Below are positions 1 through 9,989 of a stretch of 64,000 nucleotides of DNA, in pieces. Under the pieces are notes generated by a model, which ran no database searches, was not told the origin of the DNA, and was given only the letters and a program-made list of their open reading frames with translations. A program made the position numbers and the translations under genes. The stretch's first letter is position 1; every line of letters starts with the position of its first letter. The stretch spans positions 4,880,501 through 4,944,500 of the forward strand of contig NZ_FNSM01000001.1 in the NCBI RefSeq assembly GCF_900105415.1. Reading direction: 5' to 3'. The DNA comes from Streptomyces sp. TLI_105. Lineage in GTDB: Bacteria > Actinomycetota > Actinomycetes > Streptomycetales > Streptomycetaceae.

Positions 1-1844
1 CGCCGGGGGGCTTCGGAGCCCCTCAGGACCCGAACCAGGGGCCGGGCCAGGGCATGCCGCCCGTGCCGCCGGTCCCGCCGCAGGCCCCGCCCGCCCCGCA
101 GACCCCGCCGCCGGCCGCGCCGGGACCGTACGGACAGCCGACGCAGCCCGGGTACGGGTACCCGCAGCAGCCGGGACAGGCTCCGCAGCAGCCGGGACAG
201 GCCCCGCAGCCCGGCCCCTACGGCCAGCCCGGTCCTTACGGGCAGCCGGCGCCGCAGCCGTACGGCTACCCGCAGCAGGGCCAGCCCGGCCAGGCGCCGC
301 AGCCCGGTCCGTACGGCCAGCAGCAGAGCCCTTACGGCGGCTACCCGACCCAGCCCATGTACCAGGGCGCCCCCACCCCGCCCCAGGGCCCCGGTGGCGG
401 CGGTCCGTTCAAGGGCCGGACCGGTGTCGTCGCGGGCGTGGCCGCCGCGGCCGTCCTGGTCGCCGCCGTCACGACCTGGGCCGTCGTCGGCGGGGACGAC
501 GAGAAGGACCCGGTCGCGCAGCCCACCGCCACGGCCAGCTCCTCCGGCGCCCCCAAGCCCACCGAGTCGGTGGACCAGGGCGACGGCACGGGCGACGGCG
601 GCAACGACGACGAGGACCTCAACGCGGGCCGTCAGGCCGGCGAGGCGAAGGTCAACTGGCTGCTGAAGAACGACGTCGACCTGCCCCGCAACGGCTCCGA
701 CGCCTTCGGCCCGTGGATCGTCGGCGACACCGTCGTCAAGGCGATGTACAAGGGCGTCGACGGCTACAACCTGGGCGACGGCAAGCGTAAGTGGCACGTC
801 GACCTGCCGTTCGAGCTGTGCGCGGTCCCGCCGGAGCCCGCCGCCGACGGCTCCATGGTGTTCGGCTACGCCGAGAGCGCCAAGGACGGCGCCAAGTGCA
901 CCCAGCTCCAGAAGGTCGACCTCAAGACGGGTAAGCCCGGCTGGAAGAAGGCCGTCCCGAAGGCCACGGGCCTCTTCGCCTTCTCCGACAACACCCTGGC
1001 CATCAGCGGCAACACGGTCACCGCCGCCGGTTCCAGCAGCGCGTACGGCTTCTCGCTCGCCGACGGCCACCAGCTCTTCAAGAGCCCCGACAGCGGCTGC
1101 AAGCCCTTCGCCTACGCGGGCGGCAGCAAGCTGATCGCCGCCATGGACTGCCCGTCGGGCAGCACCACCAAGAAGCTCCAGGCGGTCGGCCAGGTCGACC
1201 CCAACACCGGCAAGCCCAAGTTCACCTTCCAGCTGCAGGCGAACTGGGAGGTCGACAAGGTCTACTCGGTCGACCCGCTGGTCGTCTCGGCCACCCAGCG
1301 CGACGAGAAGAAGTGGTCCATCTTCGCGCTCGACGCCAACGGCAAGCTGCGCTCGCAGATCCAGGGCGGCAACGACAAGTTCGCGCCCTCGTGCGGCGGC
1401 AGCTTCGTCATCTTCGGCAAGAACCTCTCGGGCTGCACGGGTGTCGCGGCCGACGCGAACACCTTCTACATGTCCACCGACGCCGGATACGGCAAGACGA
1501 ACGAGGTCGTCGCCTTCGACCTGAAGAACGGCAAGGCCAAGTGGCGCGCCAAGGCGCCCGAGGGCCGGTCGATGACCCCGCTGCGCATGGAGGGCGGGCA
1601 GGTCCTGGTGTACGTGGACCCCACGTACGACAAGGGCGGCGCCGTCGCCACCATCGCCCCGACCGGTGGCGCGCCGAAGATCCTGCTCCAGCACCCGGCC
1701 TCGACCGCCGAGATCGAGAGCAACTTCTTCGACGCGAGCTTCGCCTACGGCAGCGGCGCCTTCGTGGTGGCGAGCGGGCGTGTGTCGGCGTCCAACGACA
1801 AGGACGAGATGCAGGTCAAGACGATGATGGCCTTCAGCAAGTGA
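1..1844 (+). CDS. membrane-anchored PQQ-like beta-propeller protein, 5' end outside window
   Basis: The reading frame is open from base 3. The residues before the first ATG (position 54) read [10 protein letters not shown], matching [10 protein letters not shown] near the start of the next gene, so the true start lies upstream. The visible protein has a Pro/Gln/Gly/Tyr-rich cytoplasmic tail of about 120 residues, one transmembrane helix ([20 protein letters not shown]), an acidic Ser/Gly linker, and about 400 residues of beta-propeller with paired phrases such as DLKTGKPGW and [10 protein letters not shown]. Paired cysteines occur in the outer domain. Propellers of this kind are extracytoplasmic; the ligand is unknown. 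It forms a pair with the next gene, 13 bp downstream. Confidence 0.85.
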   Translation, partial: PGGFGAPQDPNQGPGQGMPPVPPVPPQAPPAPQTPPPAAPGPYGQPTQPGYGYPQQPGQAPQQPGQAPQPGPYGQPGPYGQPAPQPYGYPQQGQPGQAPQPGPYGQQQSPYGGYPTQPMYQGAPTPPQGPGGGGPFKGRTGVVAGVAAAAVLVAAVTTWAVVGGDDEKDPVAQPTATASSSGAPKPTESVDQGDGTGDGGNDDEDLNAGRQAGEAKVNWLLKNDVDLPRNGSDAFGPWIVGDTVVKAMYKGVDGYNLGDGKRKWHVDLPFELCAVPPEPAADGSMVFGYAESAKDGAKCTQLQKVDLKTGKPGWKKAVPKATGLFAFSDNTLAISGNTVTAAGSSSAYGFSLADGHQLFKSPDSGCKPFAYAGGSKLIAAMDCPSGSTTKKLQAVGQVDPNTGKPKFTFQLQANWEVDKVYSVDPLVVSATQRDEKKWSIFALDANGKLRSQIQGGNDKFAPSCGGSFVIFGKNLSGCTGVAADANTFYMSTDAGYGKTNEVVAFDLKNGKAKWRAKAPEGRSMTPLRMEGGQVLVYVDPTYDKGGAVATIAPTGGAPKILLQHPASTAEIESNFFDASFAYGSGAFVVASGRVSASNDKDEMQVKTMMAFSK

Positions 1845-1857
1845 GGTACACGGACCG

Positions 1858-3711
1858 ATGACGCAGCCACCCCCGCCGCCGCCGAACCAACCCCCGGACC
1901 CGCAGGGCGGCTTCGGCGCCCCGACGCCCCCGCAGCAGCAGCCGGGCTACGGCTACCCGCAGCAGCCGCCGGCCCAGCCGGACCCGGGCTACGGCTATCC
2001 GCAGCAGCCGTCGGCCCAGCCGGACCCGGGCTACGGCTACCCGCAGCAGCAGCCTCCGGCGTACGGCTATCCCACCGCGCCGCAGCAGCAGCCGCAGCAG
2101 CCCCCGCAGTATGGCGGCTACCCGCAGCAGCCGCAGCAGCCGGGCCAGCCCCCGTACGGCTACCCGACCCAGCCGCAGCAGGCGTACGGCGGCTACCAGC
2201 AGCCCGTCGCGGCCCCGGCCCCGGGAGGCGGCAAGAAGCTGTCGGCGCAGCTCCAGATCGTCATCGCGGCGGCCGTCGCCGTGGTCCTGATCATCGGCGT
2301 CGGCATCTGGTACGCCAACTCCGGCAGCGGTGACGGGGGCAACGAGGCGAAGGGCACGGGCGGCACCTCGCAGGGCTCTGCCACGGGCGGCGACACCGGC
2401 GGCAAGGGTCTCGGCGGCGGCGGCAAGGAGAAGCCGCCGACCGACACGAAGGCGAAGATGGCCTTCCAGATCGGGCAGCCGAAGGTCCAGGACGTCACCG
2501 ACGTCTCCGGCTCCTGGATCACCGACAAGGCGTTCGTGAAGCCGGGCGTGAACTCGCTCGTGGGCTACGACCTGGACAAGGGCACCGTCCTGTGGACGCT
2601 GCCGCTGACCGGCCAGGTCTGCGGCGCCTCGCGGCACGTCACCGCGGACAACAAGGCGCCGATCCTGTTCGAGGCCACCAAGCGGGTCGCGCCGCGCTAC
2701 TACCAGCCGTGCACCGAGGTCGGCGTGGTCGACCTGAACACCGGCAAGCTGCTGTGGTCGACCTCGGTCACCGGCGGCAGCGCCGGCGACCAGAAGGTGC
2801 GGTTCAGCGAGGTCACGCTCAGCGGGGCGACCGTCGCGGCCGGCGGCACCGACGGCGGCGCCGCCTTCGACCTCGCCAACGGCAACCCGCGCTGGAAGCC
2901 GCAGGCCAACGACCAGAACTGCTACGACATGGGGTACGGCGGCGGGGAGGGCCTCGTCGCGGTCCGCAAGTGCGGGCAGTACGACAGCCCGAAGGTGCTG
3001 ATCCAGAACCTCAACCCGATGACGGGCGCCCCGATCTCGCAGTACCAGATGCCGACCGGCGCGAAGTACGCCTCGGTCGTCTCCACCAAGCCGCTGGTCG
3101 TCGCGTCCGACATCGGCGACAGTGCCGGTGACGGCAGCGGCATCTCGGACTTCTTCTCGATCGACGAGAAGACCGGGAAGCTGAAGGCGAAGATCACGGC
3201 GGACGCGGACCAGTACGCGGCCCGCTGCCGCGCGACCGAGGTCGAGTCCTGCACCCAGGCGCTCGTCGGCAACGGCCGGCTGTACGTGCCGACCGAGGAG
3301 CACGAGGGCAGCACCGGCGACTACGGCTCCGAGACCAACGAGATCATCGCCTTCGACCTGGCCACCGGGCGCACGGTGCCGGAGAAGGCCGACGCGGGCG
3401 ACAAGTTCACCTTCGTCCCGCTGCGGATGGACGGCGGCAACCTCATCGCCTACAAGGCACCGCCCTACGACCAGGGCGGCCGGATCGTCTCGGTCGACGG
3501 CGGCACGATGAAGGAGACGCTGCTCCTGGAGAACCCGGCGAACAAGTCGATCCACAACGTCGAGAGCAGCTTCAGCCTGAACGGCGCCGAACTCCTCTAC
3601 CGGGACGGCCGGTTCTTCATCTCGGAGACGCTGATCAGCAAGCCCCGGGAGTCGACCTCGCCCAACGACATCAAGGAGTACCTGATCGCCTCCTTCTCCG
3701 CCGGGCACTGA
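1858..3711 (+). CDS. membrane-anchored PQQ-like beta-propeller protein
   Basis: This 617-residue protein is a paralogue of the preceding gene, with the same order of parts. The Pro/Gln-rich tail contains near-identical repeats of the type [14 protein letters not shown] (about residues 28-70). A transmembrane helix lies near residues 125-148 ([20 protein letters not shown]). A Gly/Lys-rich linker and a propeller domain follow, with [14 protein letters not shown] and [11 protein letters not shown] blades. The ATG follows the upstream stop by 13 bp with a GAGG ribosome site, so the two are probably cotranscribed. A strong hairpin lies just after the stop. The function is unknown; a surface scaffold or sensor is an inference. 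Confidence 0.88.
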   Translation: MTQPPPPPPNQPPDPQGGFGAPTPPQQQPGYGYPQQPPAQPDPGYGYPQQPSAQPDPGYGYPQQQPPAYGYPTAPQQQPQQPPQYGGYPQQPQQPGQPPYGYPTQPQQAYGGYQQPVAAPAPGGGKKLSAQLQIVIAAAVAVVLIIGVGIWYANSGSGDGGNEAKGTGGTSQGSATGGDTGGKGLGGGGKEKPPTDTKAKMAFQIGQPKVQDVTDVSGSWITDKAFVKPGVNSLVGYDLDKGTVLWTLPLTGQVCGASRHVTADNKAPILFEATKRVAPRYYQPCTEVGVVDLNTGKLLWSTSVTGGSAGDQKVRFSEVTLSGATVAAGGTDGGAAFDLANGNPRWKPQANDQNCYDMGYGGGEGLVAVRKCGQYDSPKVLIQNLNPMTGAPISQYQMPTGAKYASVVSTKPLVVASDIGDSAGDGSGISDFFSIDEKTGKLKAKITADADQYAARCRATEVESCTQALVGNGRLYVPTEEHEGSTGDYGSETNEIIAFDLATGRTVPEKADAGDKFTFVPLRMDGGNLIAYKAPPYDQGGRIVSVDGGTMKETLLLENPANKSIHNVESSFSLNGAELLYRDGRFFISETLISKPRESTSPNDIKEYLIASFSAGH

Positions 3712-3726
3712 CGACCCGCCAGACGG

Positions 3727-3762
3727 CCGTGGGCCCCTCCGGTGATCCGGGGGGGCCCACGC
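3727..3762. terminator. hairpin terminator after the propeller gene pair
   Basis: Arms CCGTGGGCCCC and GGGGCCCACG pair almost perfectly, with a further inner TCCGG/CCGG pairing. It sits 15 bp after the stop of the second propeller gene and just before the IS607-type element. No T-run follows, which is usual for Streptomyces terminators. Confidence 0.7.
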
Positions 3763-3803
3763 GCATGTCGGCGGCCGGGGCGGGGTGAACAACAGTCGCA
3801 TTT

Positions 3804-3839
3804 TTCATCAGTAGTTATCTGCCTTCATCAGTCTTTATC
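3804..3839 (+). repeat. tandem 16-bp repeats in the IS607 left end
   Basis: TTCATCAGTAGTTATC (3804-3819) and TTCATCAGTCTTTATC (3824-3839) match at 14 of 16 positions, with a period of 20 bp, about two helical turns. They end just before the tnpA start. Serine recombinase binding sites at IS607 ends are reported as short subterminal repeats, so these are likely TnpA binding sites. They could also control tnpA expression. Confidence 0.6.
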
Positions 3840-3847
3840 GTGATTAC

Positions 3848-4423
3848 GTGAAGCTTTCCGAGTGGGCGGCGCGCAACGGCGTGCATTACCAGACCGCGTG
3901 GACCTGGGCGAAAGAGGGCCGTATGCCGGTCCCTGTCGTGCAGACGCCGTCCGGTATGTGGCTGGTCGAGGAGTCCGCTCCCCAGGTCGTTGGGCGGACG
4001 GTGGCGTACTGCCGCGTCTCGTCCGGCGGCCAGAAGGCGGATCTCGACCGGCAGGTCTCCCGTGTCGTGCAGGGAGCCAACGGGCTGGGGCTGGCCGTTG
4101 CCGAGGTGGTTACCGAGGTTGGGTCCGGACTGAACGGGAAGCGGCGGAAGCTGCACCGTGTCCTGTCGGACCCGACCCTTGCCGTCATCGTCGTGGAGCA
4201 TCGCGACCGGCTGGCCCGCTTCGGTGTCGAGCATCTGGGATCCGCGTTGTCGGCTTCCGGCCGGCGCCTGGTGGTGCTCGATCCGCGGGAGACAACCAGC
4301 GACCTGGTCCAAGACATCACCGAAGTCCTCACCTCGATGTGTGCCCGGCTGTACGGGCAGCGGGCGGCGAAGAATCGGGCCGCACGTGCGATGGCCGCTG
4401 TGACCGGCGAGGACGCCGGGTGA
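3848..4423 (+). CDS. tnpA: IS607 family transposase TnpA (serine recombinase)
   Basis: This 191-residue protein starts at a GTG. The N-terminal part (KLSEWAARNGVHYQTAWTWAKEGRMP) is a MerR-like helix-turn-helix. The serine recombinase fold begins at YCRVSSGGQ with the likely nucleophile Ser58, followed by VVEHRDRLARFG, which carries the usual catalytic arginines. Length and order match IS607 TnpA. In this family it catalyses excision and insertion of the element through a double-stranded circular intermediate. Its stop overlaps the tnpB start (GTGA), so the two are translationally coupled. Confidence 0.93.
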   Translation: MKLSEWAARNGVHYQTAWTWAKEGRMPVPVVQTPSGMWLVEESAPQVVGRTVAYCRVSSGGQKADLDRQVSRVVQGANGLGLAVAEVVTEVGSGLNGKRRKLHRVLSDPTLAVIVVEHRDRLARFGVEHLGSALSASGRRLVVLDPRETTSDLVQDITEVLTSMCARLYGQRAAKNRAARAMAAVTGEDAG

Positions 4424-5868
4424 AGAAGTTTCAGGCGCAGCCCGGTTCCGTGGTGCAGGCACACCGTTTCGCGCTGGACCCGAACGCCGGTCAGAGCGCG
4501 GCGCTCAGGTCGCACTGCGGGGCGGCGCGTGCCGCCTACAACTGGGCGGTGGGCTGGGTCGAGGCGTCGTGGTGGCAGCGCAGGGTCGAGGAGTCCTACG
4601 GCATTGCCGAGGACGAACTCACGCCGTGGCGGCCGTGGTCGCTCCCGGCGCTGCGCAAGGAGTTCAACAAGGCCAAGCAGGCCGACCCCCGGTTCTCCGG
4701 CTGGTGGACGGAGAACTCCAAGGAGGCGTACAACACCGGCCTCGCGAACGCTGCCGCCGCGTTCGACAACTACGCCAAGTCCAAGCAGGGCAAGCGCAAG
4801 GGCAAGCGGGTCGGGATGCCCCGCCGGAAGTCCAAGCACCGCGCCCGGCTTGCGTGTCGGTTCACCACCGGCACCATCCGTGTCGAGGACGGCCGCAGGC
4901 ATGTGACGCTGCCCAGGCTTGGGGCGATCCGCACCCACGAATCCACCCGCAAACTCCAGCGACGCGTGGCCAACGGAACGGCCCGCATCCTGTCTGCCAC
5001 TATCCGGTATGAGCGCGGACGCTGGTTCGTGTCGTTCCAGGTCGAGGTCAAGCGGGAGATCGAACGCGTGACCCGGCCCGGTGTGACCGTGGGCGTGGAC
5101 CTCGGCGTGAAGGTCCTTGCGGTGATGGCCGACTCCCTCGGCGAGATCAGGTACATCCCCAACCCGGAGCACTACGACACCGCGCTCAAGGTCCTCAAGC
5201 GCCTCTCGCGTCGCGTCTCGCGCCGGCAAGGACCCGACCGCCGCACCGGTCAGAAGCCGTCCAAACGCTGGATCAAGGCCAACGCCGAGCGTAACCAGGT
5301 CCACCACCGGGTGGCGAACCTGCGGGCCGATGCGCTGCACAAGCTCACCACCGGCATCACGGCCGAGTACGGCACGGTGGTGGTGGAAGACCTCAACGTC
5401 GCCGGCATGCTCCGCAACCGCCGCCTGGCCCGCAAGATCGCCGATGCCGGGTTCGGGGAGATCCGGCGCCAGATCACGTACAAGACCAGACGGAACGGCT
5501 GCCGAACGGTGGTCGCCAGCCGCTGGTATCCCTCTTCCAAGACCTGCTCGGACTGCGGCGCGGTGAAAGCCAAACTGCCGCTGCACGTCCGGGTCTTCGA
5601 CTGCGATGCTTGCCCCCTGGTCATAGATCGGGACGAGAACGCAGCCAGGAACCTCGCCGCTCTCGCGGCGGCCTGCATGACTGGTACCGGAGTGGCCGGA
5701 GACCAGGGCGCGCAAGCGCCGAAACCTCGTGGAGCCGACCAGAAGACCCGCACCACCCGCCTCGACCTTACGGCCGGGGCGGGGCGGGCAGGTGGCACAA
5801 AACTCCCGCACCAGCGGGTGACGGAAGCGAGAGACCGTACTCAAACCGAAGCCCTCATGCTTTGGTGA
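4420..5868 (+). CDS. tnpB: IS607-type TnpB RNA-guided nuclease
   Basis: The GTG at 4420 overlaps the tnpA stop and gives 482 residues; the frame is open upstream only as a shadow of tnpA. RuvC motifs are complete: Asp227 in VGVDLGVK, Glu323 in VVVEDLNVAGM, and the DRDENAARN motif near residues 403-411. Between the last two is a zinc ribbon with Cys376, Cys379, Cys395 and Cys398. TnpB proteins are RNA-guided DNA nucleases that help the element persist at its donor site. All catalytic and zinc residues are present, so the enzyme may be functional. The guide RNA is expected to overlap the 3' end of this gene. Confidence 0.93.
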   Translation: MKKFQAQPGSVVQAHRFALDPNAGQSAALRSHCGAARAAYNWAVGWVEASWWQRRVEESYGIAEDELTPWRPWSLPALRKEFNKAKQADPRFSGWWTENSKEAYNTGLANAAAAFDNYAKSKQGKRKGKRVGMPRRKSKHRARLACRFTTGTIRVEDGRRHVTLPRLGAIRTHESTRKLQRRVANGTARILSATIRYERGRWFVSFQVEVKREIERVTRPGVTVGVDLGVKVLAVMADSLGEIRYIPNPEHYDTALKVLKRLSRRVSRRQGPDRRTGQKPSKRWIKANAERNQVHHRVANLRADALHKLTTGITAEYGTVVVEDLNVAGMLRNRRLARKIADAGFGEIRRQITYKTRRNGCRTVVASRWYPSSKTCSDCGAVKAKLPLHVRVFDCDACPLVIDRDENAARNLAALAAACMTGTGVAGDQGAQAPKPRGADQKTRTTRLDLTAGAGRAGGTKLPHQRVTEARDRTQTEALMLW

Positions 5869-5944
5869 AGTGACGGACCTTCCGGGCCGTAATGCCCGGA
5901 TTGCCGAGATTCCCTGAGGATCGAAGCAACGGGAGCGTGTAGCT
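5800..5944 (+). ncRNA. candidate TnpB guide RNA scaffold (reRNA/omegaRNA)
   Basis: The 3' end of tnpB and the following non-coding bases hold two good stem-loops: ACCGAAGC/GCTTTGGT around the tnpB stop, with one G-U pair, and TCCGGGC/GCCCGGA at 5881-5900. A third pairing of TCCC with GGGA lies further on, ending near GGAGCGTGTAG. In known TnpB systems the guide RNA overlaps the tnpB 3' end and runs to the element's right end, with the guide read from the flanking DNA. The limits here are approximate and the call is inferred from position and structure. Confidence 0.4.
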
Positions 5945-5991
5945 TGCCGGGTCAGGCCGTCGGGGCGTCCGGCCGGCCAGGAGGAGGGGGG

Positions 5992-6684
5992 ATGACCGGG
6001 ATGGGCGTACGCCTCGTGGTGGTGGACGACCACCGCCTGCTCGCGGAGGCGCTCGCCTCGGCGCTGAAGCTGCGCGGGCACCGGGTGCTCGCGGCGGCCG
6101 CGCCGGTGGCGGGGGCCGCGGAGCTGGTGGTGGGCCGGGCGCCGGAGGTCTGCCTCCTGGGCACGGCGACGCCGGACGCGCCGGGGACCTTCGACCCGGT
6201 CGTACGGATCAAGCGGGAGCGGCCGCAGGTGGCCGTCGTGGTGCTCGGTCCGGTGCCGTCGCCGCGCGGGATCGCGGCGGCGTTCGCGGCCGGGGCCTCG
6301 GGGTACGTCCGCCACGACGAGCGCATCGAGGGCGTCGAGCGCGCTCTGGTGAAGGCGAGGGCGGGGGAGCCGGCGGTGGCGCCGCAGCTGCTCCAGGGGG
6401 CCTTCGCGGAGCTGCTGCACCCCTCGGCGCAGCCGGACGACGAGGCGCAGCGGCTGCTCCGGCTGCTCACACAGCGGGAGGTGGAGGTCCTGGTGCGGGT
6501 CGCGGAGGGCGAGGGCACCCGGCTGATCGCGGCGGGGATGGGGATCGCGCCGAGCACGGCGCGGACGCATGTGCAGCGGGTCCTGATGAAGCTGGGGGTC
6601 GGTTCGCGTCTCGAGGCGGCGGCGCTCGCGGCGCGCACGGGGCTGCTCGACCGGGCGGTGCCGGCGCCTCGGGGTTCCTTCTGA
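5992..6684 (+). CDS. LuxR-family regulator with degenerate receiver domain
   Basis: The ATG at 5992 follows GGAGGAGGGGG and gives 230 residues; an upstream in-frame TTG at 5944 has no such site. An N-terminal receiver-like domain (RLVVVDDHRLLAEAL) is followed by a LuxR helix-turn-helix (LTQREVEVLVRVAEG to THVQRVLMKLGV, about 158-205). The phosphoacceptor position holds Gly57 (CLLGTAT), the switch Thr/Ser is Gly86 and the conserved Lys is His108, so phosphorylation is unlikely. It may act by ligand or protein binding. The IS607 right end lies only about 50 bp upstream and may have altered its promoter. No histidine kinase is adjacent. Confidence 0.85.
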   Translation: MTGMGVRLVVVDDHRLLAEALASALKLRGHRVLAAAAPVAGAAELVVGRAPEVCLLGTATPDAPGTFDPVVRIKRERPQVAVVVLGPVPSPRGIAAAFAAGASGYVRHDERIEGVERALVKARAGEPAVAPQLLQGAFAELLHPSAQPDDEAQRLLRLLTQREVEVLVRVAEGEGTRLIAAGMGIAPSTARTHVQRVLMKLGVGSRLEAAALAARTGLLDRAVPAPRGSF

Positions 6685-6759
6685 GGGTTTCTCCCGTACC
6701 CCCTTCGGGGTGACATCGGCGGGCCCCGGTGCGCGGGGTCCGCTTCGCCATTGACGGAG

Positions 6760-6797
6760 ATGTTTGAATGTGATTCTTTGTGCGTGGTTATGTTTGA
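6760..6797 (+). promoter_or_regulatory. gal operon promoter region with direct repeats
   Basis: ATGTTTGA occurs at 6760-6767 and 6790-6797, exactly 30 bp apart, in an AT-rich patch just before galT; TGTGAT lies between them. Streptomyces galTEK is known to be transcribed from a galactose-inducible promoter at this place. Repeats of this kind fit a repressor binding one face of the helix; the regulator is not identified here. Confidence 0.45.
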
Positions 6798-6817
6798 TCC
6801 CGTCGGAGGGCACCCCC

Positions 6818-7861
6818 GTGAAGAAGACCGTCACCACGCTCGCCGACGGGCGTGAGCTGATCTACTACGACACGCGCGACGACACCGTCCGCACCGCCGT
6901 CGACCCCCGCCCCCTCACCCCCGTCGTCTCCCGCTCCGAGATCCGCCACGACGAGCTGACCGGCGACCCCGTCGCCATCGCCTCGCACCGGCAGGCCCGC
7001 ACCTACCAGCCGCCGGCCGACGCCTGCCCGCTCTGCCCCGCCAAGGACGGCCGCGAGAGCGAGATCCCCGAGGAGAGCTACGAGGTGGCGGTCTTCGAGA
7101 ACCGCTTCCCCTCCCTCTCCGGCGGCGTCGGCCGCTGCGAGGTCGTCTGCTTCACCGACGACCACACGGACTCCTTCGCCGACCTCACCGAGGAGCGGGC
7201 CCGGCTCGTCCTCGACGCCTGGACCGACCGCACCGCCGAACTCTCCGCCCTGCCCGGCGTCGAGCAGGTCTACTGCTTCGAGAACCGGGGCCAGGAGATC
7301 GGCGTCACCCTGCCCCACGCGCACGGCCAGATCTACGCCTTCCCGTACGTCACGCCCCGGACGGCCGCCATGCGCCGCCGCGTGGACGAGCACCGCGCGG
7401 CGACCGGCCGGAACCTCTTCGACGACCTCGTCGCCCGGGAGCGGGCCGACGGCGAGCGGGTGGTCCTGGAGACCGAGCACTGGATCGCCTTCGTGCCGTA
7501 CGCCGCCCACTGGCCGTACGAGGTCCACCTCCACCCCAGGCGCCGGGTGCCCGACCTGCTCGCCCTCGACGAGGGGGCCCGCACAGAGTTCGCACAGGTC
7601 TACCTGGAACTCTTGAGGCGCTTCGACCGGATCTTCGGCCCGGACGAGCCGCCGACGCCCTACATCGCCGCCTGGCACCAGGCGCCCTTCACGGACGAGC
7701 GGCGGGAGGACTTCGGACTGCACCTGGAGCTTTTCACCGTTCGACGGGCCTCCGGCAAGCTGAAGTTCCTGGCGGGCACCGAGTCCGGCATGGGCGCGTT
7801 CATGAACGACGTGAGGCCGGAGGACGCGGCCCGACGACTCCGAGAGGTGGCGAGCAAGTGA
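6818..7861 (+). CDS. galT: galactose-1-phosphate uridylyltransferase
   Basis: The GTG at 6818 follows GGAGGG by 7 bases; the longer frame from 6764 runs through the promoter and begins with a non-homologous stretch. The 347-residue protein exchanges UMP between UDP-glucose and galactose-1-phosphate in the Leloir pathway. Zinc-site type cysteines occur in CPLCPAKDG. The active-site stretch reads [12 protein letters not shown], so the common HPH triplet is HAH, with the nucleophilic second His kept. It is the first gene of galTEK and overlaps galE by 4 bp (GTGA). Confidence 0.95.
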   Translation: MKKTVTTLADGRELIYYDTRDDTVRTAVDPRPLTPVVSRSEIRHDELTGDPVAIASHRQARTYQPPADACPLCPAKDGRESEIPEESYEVAVFENRFPSLSGGVGRCEVVCFTDDHTDSFADLTEERARLVLDAWTDRTAELSALPGVEQVYCFENRGQEIGVTLPHAHGQIYAFPYVTPRTAAMRRRVDEHRAATGRNLFDDLVARERADGERVVLETEHWIAFVPYAAHWPYEVHLHPRRRVPDLLALDEGARTEFAQVYLELLRRFDRIFGPDEPPTPYIAAWHQAPFTDERREDFGLHLELFTVRRASGKLKFLAGTESGMGAFMNDVRPEDAARRLREVASK

Positions 7862-8853
7862 CCACGGCAGCGAAGAAGTACCTGGTGACCGGAGGTGCCG
7901 GGTACGTGGGCAGCGTGGTCGCCGCCCACCTCCTGGAGCGGGGCCACCGGGTCGCCGTCCTCGACGACCTCTCCACCGGCTTCGCCGAAGCCGTCCCGGC
8001 GGGCGCCGAGTTCATCGAGGGCCGCGTCCAGGACGCCGCGAGGTGGCTCGACGGCTCCTACGACGGCGTCCTGCACTTCGCCGCGTTCTCCCAGGTCGGC
8101 GAGTCCGTCGTCAGGCCCGAGAAGTACTGGGAGAACAACGTCGGCGGCACCATGGTCCTGCTCGCCGCCATGCGGTCGGCCGGCGTCCGCAAGCTGGTCT
8201 TCTCCTCCACCGCCGCCGCCTACGGCGAGCCGGAGACCGTGCCGATCACCGAGACCGCGCCCACCGCGCCCACCAGCCCGTACGGGGCGAGCAAGCTGGC
8301 CGTCGACCACATGATCGGCGGGGAGTGCGCCGCCCACGGCCTGGCCGCCGTCTCGCTGCGGTACTTCAACGTCGCCGGGGCGCACGGCGCGCTCGGCGAG
8401 CGCCACGAGCCCGAGTCCCACCTGATCCCGCTCGTCCTCCAGGTCGCCCTCGGCCGGCGCGAGGCGATCTCCGTGTACGGCGAGGACTACCCGACCCCGG
8501 ACGGCACCTGCGTCCGCGACTACATCCACGTCGCCGACCTCGCCGAGGCCCACCTCCTCGCCCTCGACGCCATGACGGCGGACACCGTCCCGGCCGGCGA
8601 GCACCTGATCTGCAACCTGGGCAACGGCAACGGCTTCTCCGTCCGCGAGGTCGTCGAGACCGTCCGCAAGGTCACCGGCCACCCGATCCCGGAGATCACC
8701 GCCCCGCGCCGCCCCGGCGACCCCGCCGTCCTGGTCGCCTCCGCCGAGGCCGCCCGCGAGCGGCTCGGCTGGACGCCGTCCCGCCCGGACCTCGCGGACG
8801 TCGTCGCCGACGCCTGGGCCTTCGCCCGCCTCCGCGAGGAGGAGGGCGCGTGA
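7858..8853 (+). CDS. galE: UDP-glucose 4-epimerase
   Basis: This is a 331-residue extended short-chain dehydrogenase. The NAD-binding glycine motif is [10 protein letters not shown] near the N terminus. The catalytic Ser is in FSSTAAAYG and the Tyr/Lys pair is in SPYGASK. The enzyme interconverts UDP-galactose and UDP-glucose and so completes galactose entry into glycolysis; it can also supply UDP-galactose for cell-surface sugars. The GTG start overlaps the galT stop and the stop overlaps the galK start, so all three genes are coupled. Confidence 0.95.
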   Translation: MTTAAKKYLVTGGAGYVGSVVAAHLLERGHRVAVLDDLSTGFAEAVPAGAEFIEGRVQDAARWLDGSYDGVLHFAAFSQVGESVVRPEKYWENNVGGTMVLLAAMRSAGVRKLVFSSTAAAYGEPETVPITETAPTAPTSPYGASKLAVDHMIGGECAAHGLAAVSLRYFNVAGAHGALGERHEPESHLIPLVLQVALGRREAISVYGEDYPTPDGTCVRDYIHVADLAEAHLLALDAMTADTVPAGEHLICNLGNGNGFSVREVVETVRKVTGHPIPEITAPRRPGDPAVLVASAEAARERLGWTPSRPDLADVVADAWAFARLREEEGA

Positions 8854-9989
8854 GCCTCGCCGCCGACTTCGAGGCCCTGTACGGCGCCGCGCCCGACGGC
8901 CTCTGGGCCGCCCCGGGGCGGGTCAACCTCATCGGGGAGTACACCGACTTCAACGACGGCTTCGTGCTGCCGCTCGCGCTCCCGCACACCACCGTCGCCG
9001 CCGTCTCCCGCCGCGACGACGGCGTCCTGCGCCTGCACTCCGCCGACATCGACGGCGGGATCGTCCAGCTGGACGTGGAGGCCCTGGAGCCGCTCTCCGG
9101 CGGCGGCTGGGCGGCCTACCCGGCCGGTGTGGTCTGGGCGCTGCGGGAGGCCGGGCACCCGGTCGCCGGGGCCGACGTCCACCTCACCTCGACCGTGCCG
9201 ACCGGCGCCGGGCTGTCCTCCTCGGCGGCCCTGGAGGTCGTCACCGCGCTCGCCCTGAACGACCTGTTCGGGCTCGGGCTCTCCCGCCCCGAGCTCGCCC
9301 GGCTCGCCCAGCGCGCCGAGAACGCCTTCGTCGGCGTGCCCTGCGGGGTCATGGACCAGATGGCCTCCGCCTGCGCCGAGGAGGGGCACGCCCTCCATCT
9401 GGACACCCGGGACCTCTCGTACCGTCAGGTCCCCTTCGACCTGGCGCGGGAGGGGCTCCGGCTGCTCGTCGTCGACACCCGCGTGAAGCACGCGCTCGGA
9501 GACGGCGCGTACGCCGAGCGGCGCGCCGGGTGCGAAGCGGGTGCGCGGGCGCTCGGCGTGCGCACCCTGCGCGAAGTGAGCGCCGCGCATCTGCCCGCAG
9601 CGCTCGCACGGCTGGCCGACGAGACGATCCGGCGGTACGTGCGGCACGTCGTCTCCGACAACGCCCGCGTGGAGCGGACCATCGCGCTGCTCGACGCCGG
9701 CGCCCCCCGCGCGGTCGGCGCGGTCCTCACCGAGGGCCACGCCTCCCTCCGGGACGATCTGCGGGTCTCCTGCCCGGAGCTGGACCTCGTCGTCGAGGCG
9801 GCGAACGCGGCCGGGGCGCTCGGTGCCCGGATGACCGGCGGCGGCTTCGGCGGCTCCGCCGTCGTCCTCGTGGAGGCCGGCCGGTCGGAGGAGGTGTCCG
9901 CCGCCGTCGGGAAGGCCTTCGCCGGGGCGGGGTACGCGGCGCCGGGGATCTTCCCGGCCGTCCCCTCGGCGGGCGCGCGCCGCCTCTGA
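8850..9989 (+). CDS. galK: galactokinase
   Basis: The GTG at 8850 overlaps the galE stop and gives 379 residues. The galactokinase signature [19 protein letters not shown] lies near residue 25 and the GHMP ATP-binding motif [13 protein letters not shown] near residue 115. The C-terminal GHMP motif is [16 protein letters not shown]. The enzyme phosphorylates galactose with ATP. As the last gene of galTEK it is probably expressed from the galactose-inducible promoter, plus any internal promoter. Confidence 0.96.
   Translation: MSLAADFEALYGAAPDGLWAAPGRVNLIGEYTDFNDGFVLPLALPHTTVAAVSRRDDGVLRLHSADIDGGIVQLDVEALEPLSGGGWAAYPAGVVWALREAGHPVAGADVHLTSTVPTGAGLSSSAALEVVTALALNDLFGLGLSRPELARLAQRAENAFVGVPCGVMDQMASACAEEGHALHLDTRDLSYRQVPFDLAREGLRLLVVDTRVKHALGDGAYAERRAGCEAGARALGVRTLREVSAAHLPAALARLADETIRRYVRHVVSDNARVERTIALLDAGAPRAVGAVLTEGHASLRDDLRVSCPELDLVVEAANAAGALGARMTGGGFGGSAVVLVEAGRSEEVSAAVGKAFAGAGYAAPGIFPAVPSAGARRL

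Larger units (their letters stand above)
3787..5944 (+). mobile_element. IS607-family insertion sequence (approximate ends)
   Basis: The element carries overlapping tnpA (serine recombinase) and tnpB genes, the IS607 arrangement. The left end lies in an AT-rich patch of about 55 bases, which stands out in this GC-rich DNA. The right end is placed after two hairpins beyond tnpB, near the sequence GGAGCGTGTAG. IS607 elements have no terminal inverted repeats and make no target duplication, so the exact ends cannot be read from one copy; both limits may be off by tens of bases. Both genes are intact, so the copy may be active. Confidence 0.75.

Noticed and set aside
3862..5868. 668-residue open frame as full TnpB
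   Set aside because: The first 186 codons overlap tnpA in another frame; homology to TnpB begins at the GTG at 4420 that overlaps the tnpA stop.
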